Positions 45,665 through 54,570 of a stretch of 64,000 nt of DNA are shown here, in pieces. Origin of the DNA: Collimonas pratensis (lineage in GTDB: Bacteria; Pseudomonadota; Gammaproteobacteria; Burkholderiales; Burkholderiaceae_D). Where the stretch lies: the NCBI RefSeq assembly GCF_001584185.1, contig NZ_CP013234.1:3782001-3846000 (forward strand). The letters run 5' to 3'. Position 1 is the first letter of the stretch. Every line of letters begins with the position of its first letter. The notes under the pieces are model-generated. The model made no database searches. It saw only the letters and a program-made list of their open reading frames with translations, and was not told the DNA's origin. Made by a program: the position numbers and the translations under genes.

Positions 45665-46417
45665 TCAGAACGTCTTCGTCGCCGATATCACCAGCGCAGT
45701 CTTGCCCAGGTCTTTACGGTCAGGCGACGGTCCGACATAACTCTTGGTGTCGGTGCCGATCAAGGCAACGCTGCCGGACAGGAAGCCGAAATCCTTGGTC
45801 AGGCCGACTTTCCAATCGTTATAGCTGGAAGCAGAATTGTTCTTCACGGTTTGATGGCCGGCATGCAGATTGACCGTATAGCCATTGGTCACATCGATAT
45901 TGGCGCCGATATCCAGGTAGCCGCTGTTCTTGCTGTTGGCGAAGCCGAACAGATTGGTCACCGATTGCGAATACTTGATGTAAGCCGGACCGTAGCCAAG
46001 CTGGCCGTACAGTTCGGTGGTATCGGCGTTCGGATGCAAGTCGTTCGATGGATAGACATAGGTCAGCACGCCGAAATCGTAGCTCAGGTCTTGCGTGAAG
46101 TTACCCTTCTTGCCGGCATAGATATCCCATTCGATATTACCGCTGCCGCCGCTATCCTTGATCCACTTCAGTGTCGACAGCCAGGTGCCGACGTAAATAC
46201 CGGTCGGGTTGTTGCTGTAGTCGGCGCCGCCTTGCAGCGCCGGTTCCAGGCGCGTTTGCGAAATGCCGCGGAAGCGATAATCGGATACCAGGCTGGCATT
46301 GAATGTCAACGCGTTGTCGGGAACCGCTGCCGCCTCTTCTGCCTGCGAGCAGTTTGCGGTAAAAGCGGTCACGCCGATGACAGTCATCAGGCCAGCGAAA
46401 TAGAGTATTTTCTTCAT
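45665..46417 (-). CDS. TorF-family putative outer-membrane porin in the kdp operon
   Basis: A 250-residue protein with a signal peptide (MKKILYFAGLMTVIGVTAFT, cut after SQAEE or nearby). It has the family start LTFNASLVSDYRFRGISQTR, then alternating beta strands rich in Tyr and Trp and a C-terminal Phe (LVISATKTF), typical of small outer-membrane barrels. The family is annotated as TorF/Gcw_chp putative porin and its substrates are unknown. The ATG at 46417 has TTGGAA upstream. It lies between kdpC (150 bp upstream) and kdpD (203 bp downstream), all on the same strand, which suggests a role in potassium or small-cation entry through the outer membrane (inference). Confidence 0.82.
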   Translation of the reverse strand: MKKILYFAGLMTVIGVTAFTANCSQAEEAAAVPDNALTFNASLVSDYRFRGISQTRLEPALQGGADYSNNPTGIYVGTWLSTLKWIKDSGGSGNIEWDIYAGKKGNFTQDLSYDFGVLTYVYPSNDLHPNADTTELYGQLGYGPAYIKYSQSVTNLFGFANSKNSGYLDIGANIDVTNGYTVNLHAGHQTVKNNSASSYNDWKVGLTKDFGFLSGSVALIGTDTKSYVGPSPDRKDLGKTALVISATKTF

Positions 46418-46490
46418 GAGTTCCAAGTGAAACAAAAGGTAGTGTGACGATGTTGTATTTCAATCTTCGGAAGACAGGGGCGTACAGAAG

Positions 46491-46513
46491 CTGACCGTAC
46501 TAGGTACGGTCAG
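46491..46513. promoter_or_regulatory. Perfect 23-bp palindrome upstream of the TorF-like gene
   Basis: CTGACCGTAC (46491-46500) and GTACGGTCAG (46504-46513) are exact reverse complements around TAG. It lies 54 bp after the kdpC stop and 74 bp before the porin start. No T-run follows on the minus strand, so an operator or an mRNA-processing hairpin is more likely than a terminator. Confidence 0.6.
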
Positions 46514-46567
46514 TCCTGCAAGCCACTATCGCTTTAGATTGAAACGGGGGTGAAACCGGGTTGAAAC

Positions 46568-47215
46568 TTAGTTTGCGGCAGGATGCTGCCGGTCCAGCGC
46601 CAGGTTCAATGCCATGACATTGACGCGCGGCTCGCCGAGGAAACCGAGGCTGCGCTGCAATTGCAGGCTGGCGATCAGGCTGCGCACGGTATCGACGTCG
46701 AGCTTGCGTTCACGTGCAACGCGGCCGGCCTGGTAGTAGGCGGCGGCCAGGCTGATCTCCGGATCCAGGCCGCTGGCGGAAGCAGTCACCAGGTCCACCG
46801 GAATCGGCAGCGTGTTGCTCGGATCAGCCGCCTTGAGGGCGTCCACCCGGCCTTTGACGGCATCAATCAGGGCCGGATTGCTCGGACCGAAGTTGGAGCC
46901 GCCCGAAGACTGGGCGTTGTATGGCATCGGGCTGGTAGCCGACAAACGGCCCCAGAAGTAGTTAGGCGCGGAAAACTCCTGGCCGATCAGGCGTGAGCCG
47001 ATCAGCTTGCCATTGTGCGTGATCAGGCTGCCGGCAGCCTGGTCCGGGAACACCGCCTTGCCGATGCCGGTCACGGCCAGCGGGTAGATCACGCCGCACA
47101 GGATAGTCAGGCCGACGAACAGCACCAGCGCCGGGCGCAGCACGCCCTGCGACGATACTTTCGAATGGACCGCCAGTTTTGCCGGCGGCAGTGTTGTTGA
47201 GGATGCTGATTTCAT
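46568..47215 (-). CDS. kdpC: Potassium-transporting ATPase subunit KdpC
   Basis: Small subunit with one membrane helix that stabilises KdpFABC and raises ATP affinity. The 215-residue protein has the helix [20 protein letters not shown], then [40 protein letters not shown] and [12 protein letters not shown] near the end, all standard KdpC motifs. AGGAG lies 7 nt before the ATG at 47215 and only 1 nt before another in-frame ATG at 47221, so the second is chosen. It follows kdpB by 14 bp. A family-typical length of about 190 is exceeded by a short N-terminal extension. Confidence 0.95.
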   Translation of the reverse strand: MKSASSTTLPPAKLAVHSKVSSQGVLRPALVLFVGLTILCGVIYPLAVTGIGKAVFPDQAAGSLITHNGKLIGSRLIGQEFSAPNYFWGRLSATSPMPYNAQSSGGSNFGPSNPALIDAVKGRVDALKAADPSNTLPIPVDLVTASASGLDPEISLAAAYYQAGRVARERKLDVDTVRSLIASLQLQRSLGFLGEPRVNVMALNLALDRQHPAAN

Positions 47216-47229
47216 TTCCATACTCCTAA

Positions 47230-49320
47230 TTACACCAGGTGCATGACTGACAGGATCATGTCAATCAGCTTGATACCGATAAAGGGCAAGATGATGCCGC
47301 CCAGGCCATAGATCAGCAGGTTGCGGCGCAGCAGCGAGGCGGCGCCGACAGCGCGGTAGCGCACGCCTTTCAATGCCAGCGGGATCAGCACGACGATGAT
47401 CAGGGCGTTGAAAATCACCGCCGACATGATCGCCGACGACGGGCTGGCCAGGTGCATCACGTTCAGTGCCGCCAGCTGCGGGTAAGTGGTGATGAAAGCG
47501 GCCGGGATGATCGCGAAATACTTGGCGATATCGTTGGCGATCGAGAAAGTCGACAAAGCGCCGCGCGTCATCAGCATCTGCTTGCCGATCTCGACGATCT
47601 CCAGCAGCTTGGTCGGATTGGAATCCAGGTCGACCATGTTGCCGGCTTCTTTCGCCGCCTGTGTGCCGCTGTTCATCGCCACCGCCACGTCAGCTTGCGC
47701 CAGCGCCGGCGCATCGTTGGTGCCGTCGCCGGTCATCGCTACCAGCCGGCCTTCCGACTGATAGCTGCGGATCAGTTTCAGCTTGTCTTCCGGCGTCGCT
47801 TCCGCCAGGAAGTCGTCGACCCCGGCTTCTGCTGCGATCGAGGCGGCCGTCAGACGGTTGTCGCCGGTGATCATGACGGTCTTGATGCCCATCCGGCGCA
47901 GCTCGGCGAAACGCTCCTTGATGCCGCCCTTGACGATGTCCTTCAGTTCGACTACACCCATCACCACGCCTTCGTCCACCACCACCAGCGGCGTGCTGCC
48001 GCGGCGGGCGACGTCGTCGACGCTGTGCGCCACTTCGGCCGGGAACGGCTGGCCCAGTTCGGCCATGTAGTTCTTCAAGGCTTCCGAGGAACCCTTGCGG
48101 ATGGCGCGGATTTTGCCGGCGTCGCCAATATCGATACCGCTCATGCGTGTTTGCGCAGTGAACGGCACGAAGCTAGCGTGCAGGGAATTCATCTCGCGTT
48201 CACGGATGTTGAAGCGCTGCTTGGCCAGCACCACGATGCTGCGGCCTTCCGGTGTTTCATCGGCCAGCGAAGCCAGTTGCGCCACATCGGCCAGTTGCTG
48301 CTCGGTGATGCCTGGCGCCGGAATGAAGGCTGAAGCCTGACGGTTGCCGAGGGTGATGGTGCCGGTCTTGTCCAGCAAGAGCACGTCGACGTCGCCGGCG
48401 GCCTCCACCGCACGGCCGGAAGTGGCGATCACATTGGCTTGCATCATGCGGCTCATGCCAGCCACGCCGATGGCGGACAGCAAGGCGCCGATGGTAGTCG
48501 GGATCAGACAGACCAGCAAAGCCACCAGTACGGTGATGGTGATCGGCGTGCCGAACTTGGCGGCGGCCACGCTGAACAGCGAGAACGGCAGCAAGGTCAC
48601 GGTCACCAGCAGGAATACGATGGTCAGCGCCACCAGCAAGATGGTCAGGGCGATTTCGTTCGGTGTCTTTTGACGCTTGGCGCTTTCCACCATGGAGATC
48701 ATGCGGTCCAGGAAGGCTTCGCCTGGATTGACGCTGACCCTCACCACCAGCCAGTCGGACAGGATACGGGTACCGCCGGTGACGGCGGAAAAGTCGCCGC
48801 CGGATTCACGGATCACGGGAGCTGATTCACCGGTGATCGCGCTTTCGTCGACCGAGGCCACGCCTTCGATGACTTCACCGTCGACCGGGATGACATCGCC
48901 GGCTTCCACCAGAAAGACATCGCCCTTGCGCAGGTTGCTGGCCGGGGTTGCCGACCAGTTGCTCGATGCGCCTTTGGACTTGCTGTTGGCGTCCAATTTT
49001 TTGGCGGAAACGGTTTGTTTCAGTGCGCGCAGCGATTCCGCCTGCGCCTTGCTGCGGCCTTCTGCCAGTGCTTCGGCAAAATTGGCGAACAAGACCGTGA
49101 ACCAGAGCCAGACAGAAATCGCCAGGATGAAGCCGGCACTGGCTTCACCCTTGCCGATCAGGGCTTGGAAATACAATAGGGTGGTCAGGATACTGCCGAC
49201 ATAGACCACGAACATGACCGGGTTGCGCAATTGCGTTTGCGGCGCCAGCTTTTTGAACGATGCGACGATGGCCGGGCCCATCAGCGCGGAATCGAAGAGC
49301 GTCAGATTGGTGCGAGACAT
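47230..49320 (-). CDS. kdpB: Potassium-transporting ATPase ATP-binding subunit KdpB
   Basis: P-type ATPase subunit that powers high-affinity potassium uptake. The 696-residue protein has an actuator motif [17 protein letters not shown], the phosphorylation motif [10 protein letters not shown] with Asp317, the nucleotide-binding region with [11 protein letters not shown], and the hinge motif [20 protein letters not shown]. Membrane helices surround these domains. It has an N-terminal [20 protein letters not shown] typical of KdpB. It is separated from kdpA by 181 bp that hold a REP-like palindrome, unusual for this tightly packed operon. Confidence 0.97.
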   Translation of the reverse strand: MSRTNLTLFDSALMGPAIVASFKKLAPQTQLRNPVMFVVYVGSILTTLLYFQALIGKGEASAGFILAISVWLWFTVLFANFAEALAEGRSKAQAESLRALKQTVSAKKLDANSKSKGASSNWSATPASNLRKGDVFLVEAGDVIPVDGEVIEGVASVDESAITGESAPVIRESGGDFSAVTGGTRILSDWLVVRVSVNPGEAFLDRMISMVESAKRQKTPNEIALTILLVALTIVFLLVTVTLLPFSLFSVAAAKFGTPITITVLVALLVCLIPTTIGALLSAIGVAGMSRMMQANVIATSGRAVEAAGDVDVLLLDKTGTITLGNRQASAFIPAPGITEQQLADVAQLASLADETPEGRSIVVLAKQRFNIREREMNSLHASFVPFTAQTRMSGIDIGDAGKIRAIRKGSSEALKNYMAELGQPFPAEVAHSVDDVARRGSTPLVVVDEGVVMGVVELKDIVKGGIKERFAELRRMGIKTVMITGDNRLTAASIAAEAGVDDFLAEATPEDKLKLIRSYQSEGRLVAMTGDGTNDAPALAQADVAVAMNSGTQAAKEAGNMVDLDSNPTKLLEIVEIGKQMLMTRGALSTFSIANDIAKYFAIIPAAFITTYPQLAALNVMHLASPSSAIMSAVIFNALIIVVLIPLALKGVRYRAVGAASLLRRNLLIYGLGGIILPFIGIKLIDMILSVMHLV

Positions 49321-49429
49321 GATGTTCTTTCTTCTTGATTGGTTGGGGACTAAGTAATTCGCCGTACTGTGGCTCTTACATTCGGTCCAGCTACTTTTCT
49401 TTACTATTCAACCGTTTTATCTAGTCAGT

Positions 49430-49493
49430 TGGGGACAGAGTCGCACAGACCGTGTAATTCGCCACGCTGCGGTGGCTCATAAACTCTGTCCCA
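49430..49493. repeat. REP-like palindrome inside the kdp operon
   Basis: TGGGGACAGAGT (49430-49441) and ACTCTGTCCCA (49483-49493) are inverted arms resembling the GGGGTCAGAGT units after cphA, with A in place of T. The inside has GTAATTCGCCACGCTGCGG and a degenerate direct copy of this inner part lies at about 49352-49377, after a GGGGAC. So this is one and a half copies of a repeat unit between kdpA and kdpB. Confidence 0.75.
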
Positions 49494-49501
49494 CAATGAT
49501 T

Positions 49502-51319
49502 TTATTTTGCAAACATCTGCAGATGTTCAACCACCGGACCAAGCGCCAGCGCCGGTACGTAGTTCAATACGCCCACCAGCACCACCACGCCTATCAGCAG
49601 CACGATGAAGAGCGGGCCATGGGTCGGCATCGTGCCGGAGTTCGGTTCCAGCCGCTTCTTGGCAGCAAACGAACCAGCCATCGCCAGGATCGTGACGATG
49701 ATGATGAAGCGGCCAAACCACATGGCGATCGCCAGCATCACGTTATAGAACGGCGTGTTGGCTGACAGGCCGCCGAAGGCGCTGCCGTTGTTGTTGGCAG
49801 CCGACGAGAAGGCGTACAGGATTTCGCTGAAACCATGCGCGCCGGGATTCAGGATGCCGGCCACGCCGGCGGTCGCCATGACCGCAATTGCCGTGCCGCC
49901 CAGCACCAGGATCGGTGTCGCCAGGATCGCGATCGAGGTCATTTTCATTTCAAACGACTGGATCTTCTTGCCCAGGTATTCCGGCGTACGGCCGATCATC
50001 AAGCCGGCGATAAACACCGCCATGATGGCGAACACCAGCATGCCGTACAGGCCAGAACCGACGCCACCGAACACCACTTCGCCCATCTGGATCAAAGCCA
50101 TTGGCACCAGGCCGCCCAGTGCAGTAAACGAATCGTGCATGGCGTTCACGGCGCCGCAGGAAGCTGCTGTGGTCACTGCTGCAAACAGGGCCGAAGCGCT
50201 GATGCCGAAGCGGGTTTCCTTGCCTTCCATATTGCCGCCGGACTGCAGCAGGCTATGCGCCTGGTCGATGCCCATCGCGGTCAGGCCGGGATGCGACTGC
50301 TGTTCCGCATACATCACGACCGCGGTCATGACGACGAAAATCAAGGTCATCGCCGCCAGCACCGCCCAGCCCTGGCGGATATCGCCCACCATGAAGCCGA
50401 AGGTGAAGCACAGTGCTGCGGGGATCAGGAAGATCGCTAGCATCTGCATGAAGTTCGACAGTGGCGTCGGATTTTCATAAGGATGGGCCGAGTTGGCGTT
50501 GAAGAAACCGCCGCCATTGGTGCCTATCATCTTGATTGCTTCCTGCGACGCCACCGGGCCCATGGCCAGGGTCTGCACCTTGGTGTTCATGGTTTCCAGC
50601 ACCGGCTTGCCGGCAGCATCGTTGACCGGCTGGCCATCGGCGCCGACCTTAGGCTGCTGATACGTCAGCGGCTGCACGATGGTCGCATCCTTGTACGAAT
50701 CGAAATTCTGGATCACGCCCTGGCTGATCAGGAACACCGAGAAAATCACCGCCAGCGGCAACAGGATGTAAGCTGTGGAACGGGTGATGTCAGTCCAGAA
50801 ATTGCCGATCGACTGTGCCGAGTGACGCGAGAAACCACGGATCAGGGCAAAGGCAACCGCAATGCCGGTGGCAGCGGAAAAGAAGTTTTGCACAGCCAGC
50901 ACCAGCATCTGGGTCAGGTAGCTCATCGTGCTTTCGCCCGAATAACCTTGCCAGTTGGTGTTACTGATAAAACTGACAGCTGTGTTGAAAGCAGAATCAG
51001 GGCTAAGATTAGCAAAGTGCTGCGGGTTCAGCGGCAGCCAAAGCTGAAAACGCTGCAAGCCATAGGTCGCCAGCGCGCCGAGTGTATTGAAAAGCAGCAG
51101 GGCCAGCGCATAGGTCTTCCAGTTCATTTCCGATTTGGCCTGGATGCCAGCGCAACGGTACAGCCATTGTTCAATCCGGTTGAACCAGCCGAAGCCGGTG
51201 ACCGGAGCGTGATCGGAGGAGCCTGCGGCGACCTGCACGATGAATTTGCCCAACGGGTAGCTCAGGATCAGCAACACCCCCAGGAAAGCAATCAGCAACA
51301 TGGTGGATTGGGAGGTCAT
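49502..51319 (-). CDS. kdpA: Potassium-transporting ATPase potassium-binding subunit KdpA
   Basis: Channel-like subunit that selects and passes potassium. The 605-residue protein has ten or so membrane helices and the four pore loops with their filter segments: [53 protein letters not shown] and [25 protein letters not shown] stands 8 nt before the ATG. The start lies 1 bp after the kdpF stop. Selectivity and fold are established for the family; this copy shows no missing key motif. Confidence 0.97.
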   Translation of the reverse strand: MTSQSTMLLIAFLGVLLILSYPLGKFIVQVAAGSSDHAPVTGFGWFNRIEQWLYRCAGIQAKSEMNWKTYALALLLFNTLGALATYGLQRFQLWLPLNPQHFANLSPDSAFNTAVSFISNTNWQGYSGESTMSYLTQMLVLAVQNFFSAATGIAVAFALIRGFSRHSAQSIGNFWTDITRSTAYILLPLAVIFSVFLISQGVIQNFDSYKDATIVQPLTYQQPKVGADGQPVNDAAGKPVLETMNTKVQTLAMGPVASQEAIKMIGTNGGGFFNANSAHPYENPTPLSNFMQMLAIFLIPAALCFTFGFMVGDIRQGWAVLAAMTLIFVVMTAVVMYAEQQSHPGLTAMGIDQAHSLLQSGGNMEGKETRFGISASALFAAVTTAASCGAVNAMHDSFTALGGLVPMALIQMGEVVFGGVGSGLYGMLVFAIMAVFIAGLMIGRTPEYLGKKIQSFEMKMTSIAILATPILVLGGTAIAVMATAGVAGILNPGAHGFSEILYAFSSAANNNGSAFGGLSANTPFYNVMLAIAMWFGRFIIIVTILAMAGSFAAKKRLEPNSGTMPTHGPLFIVLLIGVVVLVGVLNYVPALALGPVVEHLQMFAK

Positions 51320-51320
51320 G

Positions 51321-51410
51321 TCAGAATTCCTCCGCTTTGATCAGCGCCACGACCAGATACACCAGCAGCGCGACGGTGACTACCGCGCCGAGTACATAAA
51401 ACGGGTTCAT
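51321..51410 (-). CDS. kdpF: KdpF small subunit
   Basis: A 29-residue single-helix protein that stabilises the KdpFABC complex. The translated product is [20 protein letters not shown] followed by [23 protein letters not shown] is the KdpF hallmark. GGAGG lies 7 nt before the ATG. The stop is 1 bp before the kdpA start, and the ATG overlaps the stop of the upstream small ORF by 4 nt. Confidence 0.93.
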   Translation of the reverse strand: MNPFYVLGAVVTVALLVYLVVALIKAEEF

Positions 51411-51514
51411 TGACCATCCTCCAGCTTCTTGCAGCCCACTGCCAGCGCCCAGGTGACGATAAACATCGCCACGATTGCGCCGACAAACATTCCATCTATT
51501 GCCAGGTCCATCAT
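51407..51514 (-). CDS. Small putative membrane protein, first gene of the kdp operon
   Basis: A 35-codon frame (34 residues if the second ATG at 51511 is used, which has GAGGG 5 nt upstream). The product begins MMDLAIDGMFVGAIVAMFIV and ends [15 protein letters not shown], so it has one hydrophobic helix and a charged tail. Its stop overlaps the kdpF ATG by 4 nt (ATGA), and the sequence that serves as kdpF Shine-Dalgarno encodes its last residues. I do not recognise it. The overlap, hydrophobicity and position just after the kdp promoter support a translated protein, possibly an extra subunit or regulator of KdpFABC. Confidence 0.6.
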   Translation of the reverse strand: MMDLAIDGMFVGAIVAMFIVTWALAVGCKKLEDGQ

Positions 51515-51549
51515 TACCCTCATTACAGGTTAGTTTCGGTAGTGACAGG

Positions 51550-51614
51550 CTATAGAAAAGTTCCTAAAAATGTCGTAAAGAGAGGGGACAGGGGTGTAAA
51601 CAAAGTGTAAAAAA
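51550..51614 (-). promoter_or_regulatory. kdp promoter with KdpE-type box
   Basis: On the minus strand TTTTTTACACTTTGTTTACA (followed by CCCC; plus-strand 51591-51614) contains two TTTACAC half-sites 11 bp apart and resembles the T-rich KdpE site known upstream of E. coli kdpFABC. A candidate -35 TTTACG (51574-51579) begins 11 bp further on and a -10 CTATAG (51550-51555) follows after 18 bp, 36 bp before the first ATG. Arrangement seen; binding by KdpE inferred. Confidence 0.7.
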
Positions 51615-51751
51615 GCCGTAAAAATCGGCGAAATCGCCCTGTATGTCGAAGGTGAATTCCTTTCATGTCTTTTTTGCACCATCCGCCTTAATTTATCCTG
51701 GCAAACGCGGTACACTTTGAGCCTCGCCAGCTACCGCAGAAAAACATCTAC

Positions 51752-53965
51752 ATGCACTACGCCCTGGACCTGCGCACCTTTATATTCAGTCACTATTTCT
51801 ATACTGGCTTGCGCATCGCCACCGGGGTGGTCGGACTGACCATGCTGGTGCTGCAGTTCAGCGACCTGCCGACCGCGATGACGGTCTGCATCGGCGCCCT
51901 CTCCACCAGCCTGATGGATTTGCCCAGCACGCTGCGGCACAAGTTCAACGAGATGCTGTCCAGCGTGCTGCTGTGCAGCGCGGTGACGCTGATCGTCACC
52001 CTGTGTGCGCCCTTCCACTGGCTGCTCAGCATCATGCTGGTGGTGGTCACCTTCCTCGCCAGCATGATGCTGGTGTATGGAAAAAAAGCCATGCCTTTGC
52101 AGTTTTCCGCCCTGTTCGCCATGACCCTGTCGATGGAAAACGCCATGAACGTGGAGCAGGCGTTTTTCCACACCGGCCTGTTCCTCGGCGGCGGCCTGGC
52201 TTACCTGGCCTATTCGATGACGGTGTCGTGGTTCCTGCGCAGCCGCATCAAACAGCAGGTGCTGGCGGAAGCGCTGTTCGAGCTGGCGCGCTATATCAAT
52301 ATCAAGGCCGACTTCTACGACATGCACGTCGACCTCAACAGCCAGTTCAATACCCTGGTGCGGCAACAGATCGTGCTGGCCGAAAAACAGCAGGCCTCGC
52401 GCGACCTGATCCTGCGCGATCCGCGCAACCAGCAGGATGCGATCCTGGTGCAAGTCCATTTCGGCATGTTCGACCTCTACGAGCACATTCTCTCGACCCA
52501 TACCGACTACGCCATCCTGCGCGAACATCTGGCCGACGCCGAAGTGCTGACCTATCTGCGCGACCTGGTCAACAAGGCTGCCAAGGATATCGAAGCGATT
52601 GCCTACGCCGTCACGCGCAAGCGCGAGTCCTTCGCCAGCGTCAGCTACAAGGCTGAAATGCGTTCGATCGAAGCCGAGCTGCAGCAGCTGCAGCAAGACT
52701 GCCTGGCCGGCAAGGTTTCGGAAGAAGCGCTCGATATCTTGCGCGCCACCTACGGCAAGATCGTCGACGCCATCGACATGATCAACCAGCTGCAGCACGC
52801 CACCCAAAGCGTGCAAGGGCCGTTGCCGGTATTGCTGGGCAAGGACATGACGCCGTTCCTGACCCAGCAAAAATACCAGTTGGGCGTGCTGGTGGCCAAC
52901 CTGCGCTGGCATTCGCCGACCTTCCGCTTTGCGGTGCGGGCGGCGCTGGCGATTTCCTGCGGCCTGCTGGCCGCGGACGCCCTGCCCTACGCCGGCCACG
53001 GCTACTGGGTGGTGCTGACCATCGCCATCATTCTCAAGCCCAGCTTCAGCCAGACCAAGCAGCGCCGCGGCGACCGCCTGATCGGGACCCTGATCGGCTG
53101 CGTCGCCACCGCCCTGATCCTGCGTTTCGTGCACGAACCGGTAGCTCTGCTCGGTATCCTGTTCATGGCGACAGTGGCGGCGCCCGCCTTCATCTACGTC
53201 AAGTACCGCTACACGGCGATTGCCGCCAGCATGCAGATCCTGTTGCAGATCAACCTGGTGATTCCCAGCAGCGGCCATGTCATCGGCGAGCGCCTGATCG
53301 ATACCCTGATCGGCGCCGTGATCGCCACCGCTTTCAGCTTCGTGCTGCCGAGCTGGGAATATCGCACCCTGCCGCAGCTGATCAAGAATGTCCTCAAGAA
53401 CAACCAGCGCTTTCTCGATGCCAGCAACAAGCTGATGCAGGGCAAGGCGCTCGACGATTTCATCTACCGCGTCTGCCGCAAGCGTTTCCTCGATAGCATG
53501 TCCGAACTGGCGTCGACCCTGGTGCGCATGCTCGACGAGCCGGTCAGTAAGCATCGCGCGGTGGAAAACCTGAACCAGTTCATCGTCCAGAATTACCTGG
53601 TGATGGCGCATGTCGCGGCCTTGCGCATGCTGCTGCGGCGTAACGCCGAAGGCATGCCGCATGCCGCCGTCAATGAAGAGCTCGATGCGGCTACCGCACG
53701 GGTCTGCAAGACGCTAGGGCTGGCCGAGCATGTGCTCAATCCCGATGCGCCGCTGGCACCGGATGCGCCTGCCGCCACGCCGGCGCCATCCGAGCTGCCT
53801 GAGACCGTGCAGCTGACAGCCGCGCAACAGGACGCGGAGCAGTTGGCCAAACCAGAGAACTGGCCGGCCTGGCATCCGCTGCAGCAGCGCATGGAATTGC
53901 TGTATCAAGATAGTGAAAAGATTGCCGTCAACAGCGCCGCGATCGGGCGCATCCTGGCCGCATAA
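51752..53965 (+). CDS. FUSC-family (YccS/YhfK-like) inner-membrane protein
   Basis: A 737-residue protein of the fusaric-acid-resistance-like family. It has an N-terminal block of six hydrophobic helices (about residues 20-170), a long cytoplasmic segment with charged helices (about 170-385), and a second block of helices (about 385-520). The second block contains the FUSC_2 pattern ALPYAGHGYWVVLTIAIILK, FSQTKQRRGDRLIGTLIGC and ASMQILLQINLV. A helical cytoplasmic C-terminus ends in an Ala/Pro-rich stretch. Members are putative exporters of aromatic acids or other small compounds; the substrate is unknown. No partner membrane-fusion protein is adjacent. It is divergent from kdp; a TACACT -10-like box lies at 51711. 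Confidence 0.8.
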   Translation: MHYALDLRTFIFSHYFYTGLRIATGVVGLTMLVLQFSDLPTAMTVCIGALSTSLMDLPSTLRHKFNEMLSSVLLCSAVTLIVTLCAPFHWLLSIMLVVVTFLASMMLVYGKKAMPLQFSALFAMTLSMENAMNVEQAFFHTGLFLGGGLAYLAYSMTVSWFLRSRIKQQVLAEALFELARYINIKADFYDMHVDLNSQFNTLVRQQIVLAEKQQASRDLILRDPRNQQDAILVQVHFGMFDLYEHILSTHTDYAILREHLADAEVLTYLRDLVNKAAKDIEAIAYAVTRKRESFASVSYKAEMRSIEAELQQLQQDCLAGKVSEEALDILRATYGKIVDAIDMINQLQHATQSVQGPLPVLLGKDMTPFLTQQKYQLGVLVANLRWHSPTFRFAVRAALAISCGLLAADALPYAGHGYWVVLTIAIILKPSFSQTKQRRGDRLIGTLIGCVATALILRFVHEPVALLGILFMATVAAPAFIYVKYRYTAIAASMQILLQINLVIPSSGHVIGERLIDTLIGAVIATAFSFVLPSWEYRTLPQLIKNVLKNNQRFLDASNKLMQGKALDDFIYRVCRKRFLDSMSELASTLVRMLDEPVSKHRAVENLNQFIVQNYLVMAHVAALRMLLRRNAEGMPHAAVNEELDAATARVCKTLGLAEHVLNPDAPLAPDAPAATPAPSELPETVQLTAAQQDAEQLAKPENWPAWHPLQQRMELLYQDSEKIAVNSAAIGRILAA

Positions 53966-54088
53966 GGCGAGAATAAGCAAAGTACAAGCAAGGCACAAGC
54001 AGGCCGGACACCTTCATAAAAAGGATTTTTCTCCCTAAAAAGGCAACTCCTTACCCCTACTAAGCACAGTGAAATACTGGCAGATGCA

Positions 54089-54120
54089 GTTTCCATATAG
54101 TACTATTTCTACGTGGAAAC
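54089..54120. promoter_or_regulatory. Inverted repeat upstream of the pilin-like gene
   Basis: GTTTCCA (54089-54095) and TGGAAAC (54114-54120) are exact reverse complements with an 18-nt A+T-rich spacer, 37 bp before the ATG at 54157. It may be an operator for the pilin-like gene; the arms are short, so chance cannot be excluded. Confidence 0.35.
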
Positions 54121-54156
54121 GCATTTGCGGGTTTTACGATCTTAGAAAGGGTAACA

Positions 54157-54546
54157 ATGAACATCGCCATCTTAAAACTCGCTGCCGCTTCGGCTTTGCT
54201 GTCCGCCGCCTCCGGCGCCATGGCTGGCGCTAATAGCGGCATCATCCATTTTGTCGGCAGCATCGTCGAGCCGCCGTGCAGCACCAGCAGCGTCGAACGC
54301 GGCCAGATCAACATCCATTGCGAGCAGCGCAGCGCCTTCGACGTCACCTTCCAGCGCATCGGCGCCGACGCCGGCTTGAGCAAGACAACAGTCACCCTGA
54401 CGCGCGACGGCAAGCCGCTGGGCGACAAGGAAGCCAGCGCCTACCGCATGGCTTTGCAGGGCGATGCACAATTGGGATTATCAGTAAAAAACGCGGCCGC
54501 CGATGCCGATACGCGCCCGGTCATCATGACCATCAGCTATCTGTAA
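54157..54546 (+). CDS. Type 1 fimbrial-subunit-like secreted protein
   Basis: A 129-residue protein with a clear signal peptide (cut after about residue 23, AMA|GANSG). The mature start has SGIIHFVGSIVEPPCSTSSV, the pattern of chaperone-usher pilins (GxIxFxGxIVxxxC), with Cys41 and Cys55 placed to form the conserved disulfide. The C-terminus IMTISYL resembles the terminal beta strand (penultimate Tyr) used in strand exchange. No usher, chaperone or other pilin gene is nearby, so it is an orphan. AAGGG precedes the ATG. A role as pilin is uncertain; a free periplasmic protein is possible. Confidence 0.7.
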   Translation: MNIAILKLAAASALLSAASGAMAGANSGIIHFVGSIVEPPCSTSSVERGQINIHCEQRSAFDVTFQRIGADAGLSKTTVTLTRDGKPLGDKEASAYRMALQGDAQLGLSVKNAAADADTRPVIMTISYL

Positions 54547-54570
54547 GCAAGGTGCAATTGCCGGCCGCTC

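Noticed and set aside
51731..53662. Minus-strand frame of 643 codons opposite the FUSC gene
   Set aside because: His/Gln-rich shadow; the plus-strand protein has clear membrane blocks and FUSC motifs.
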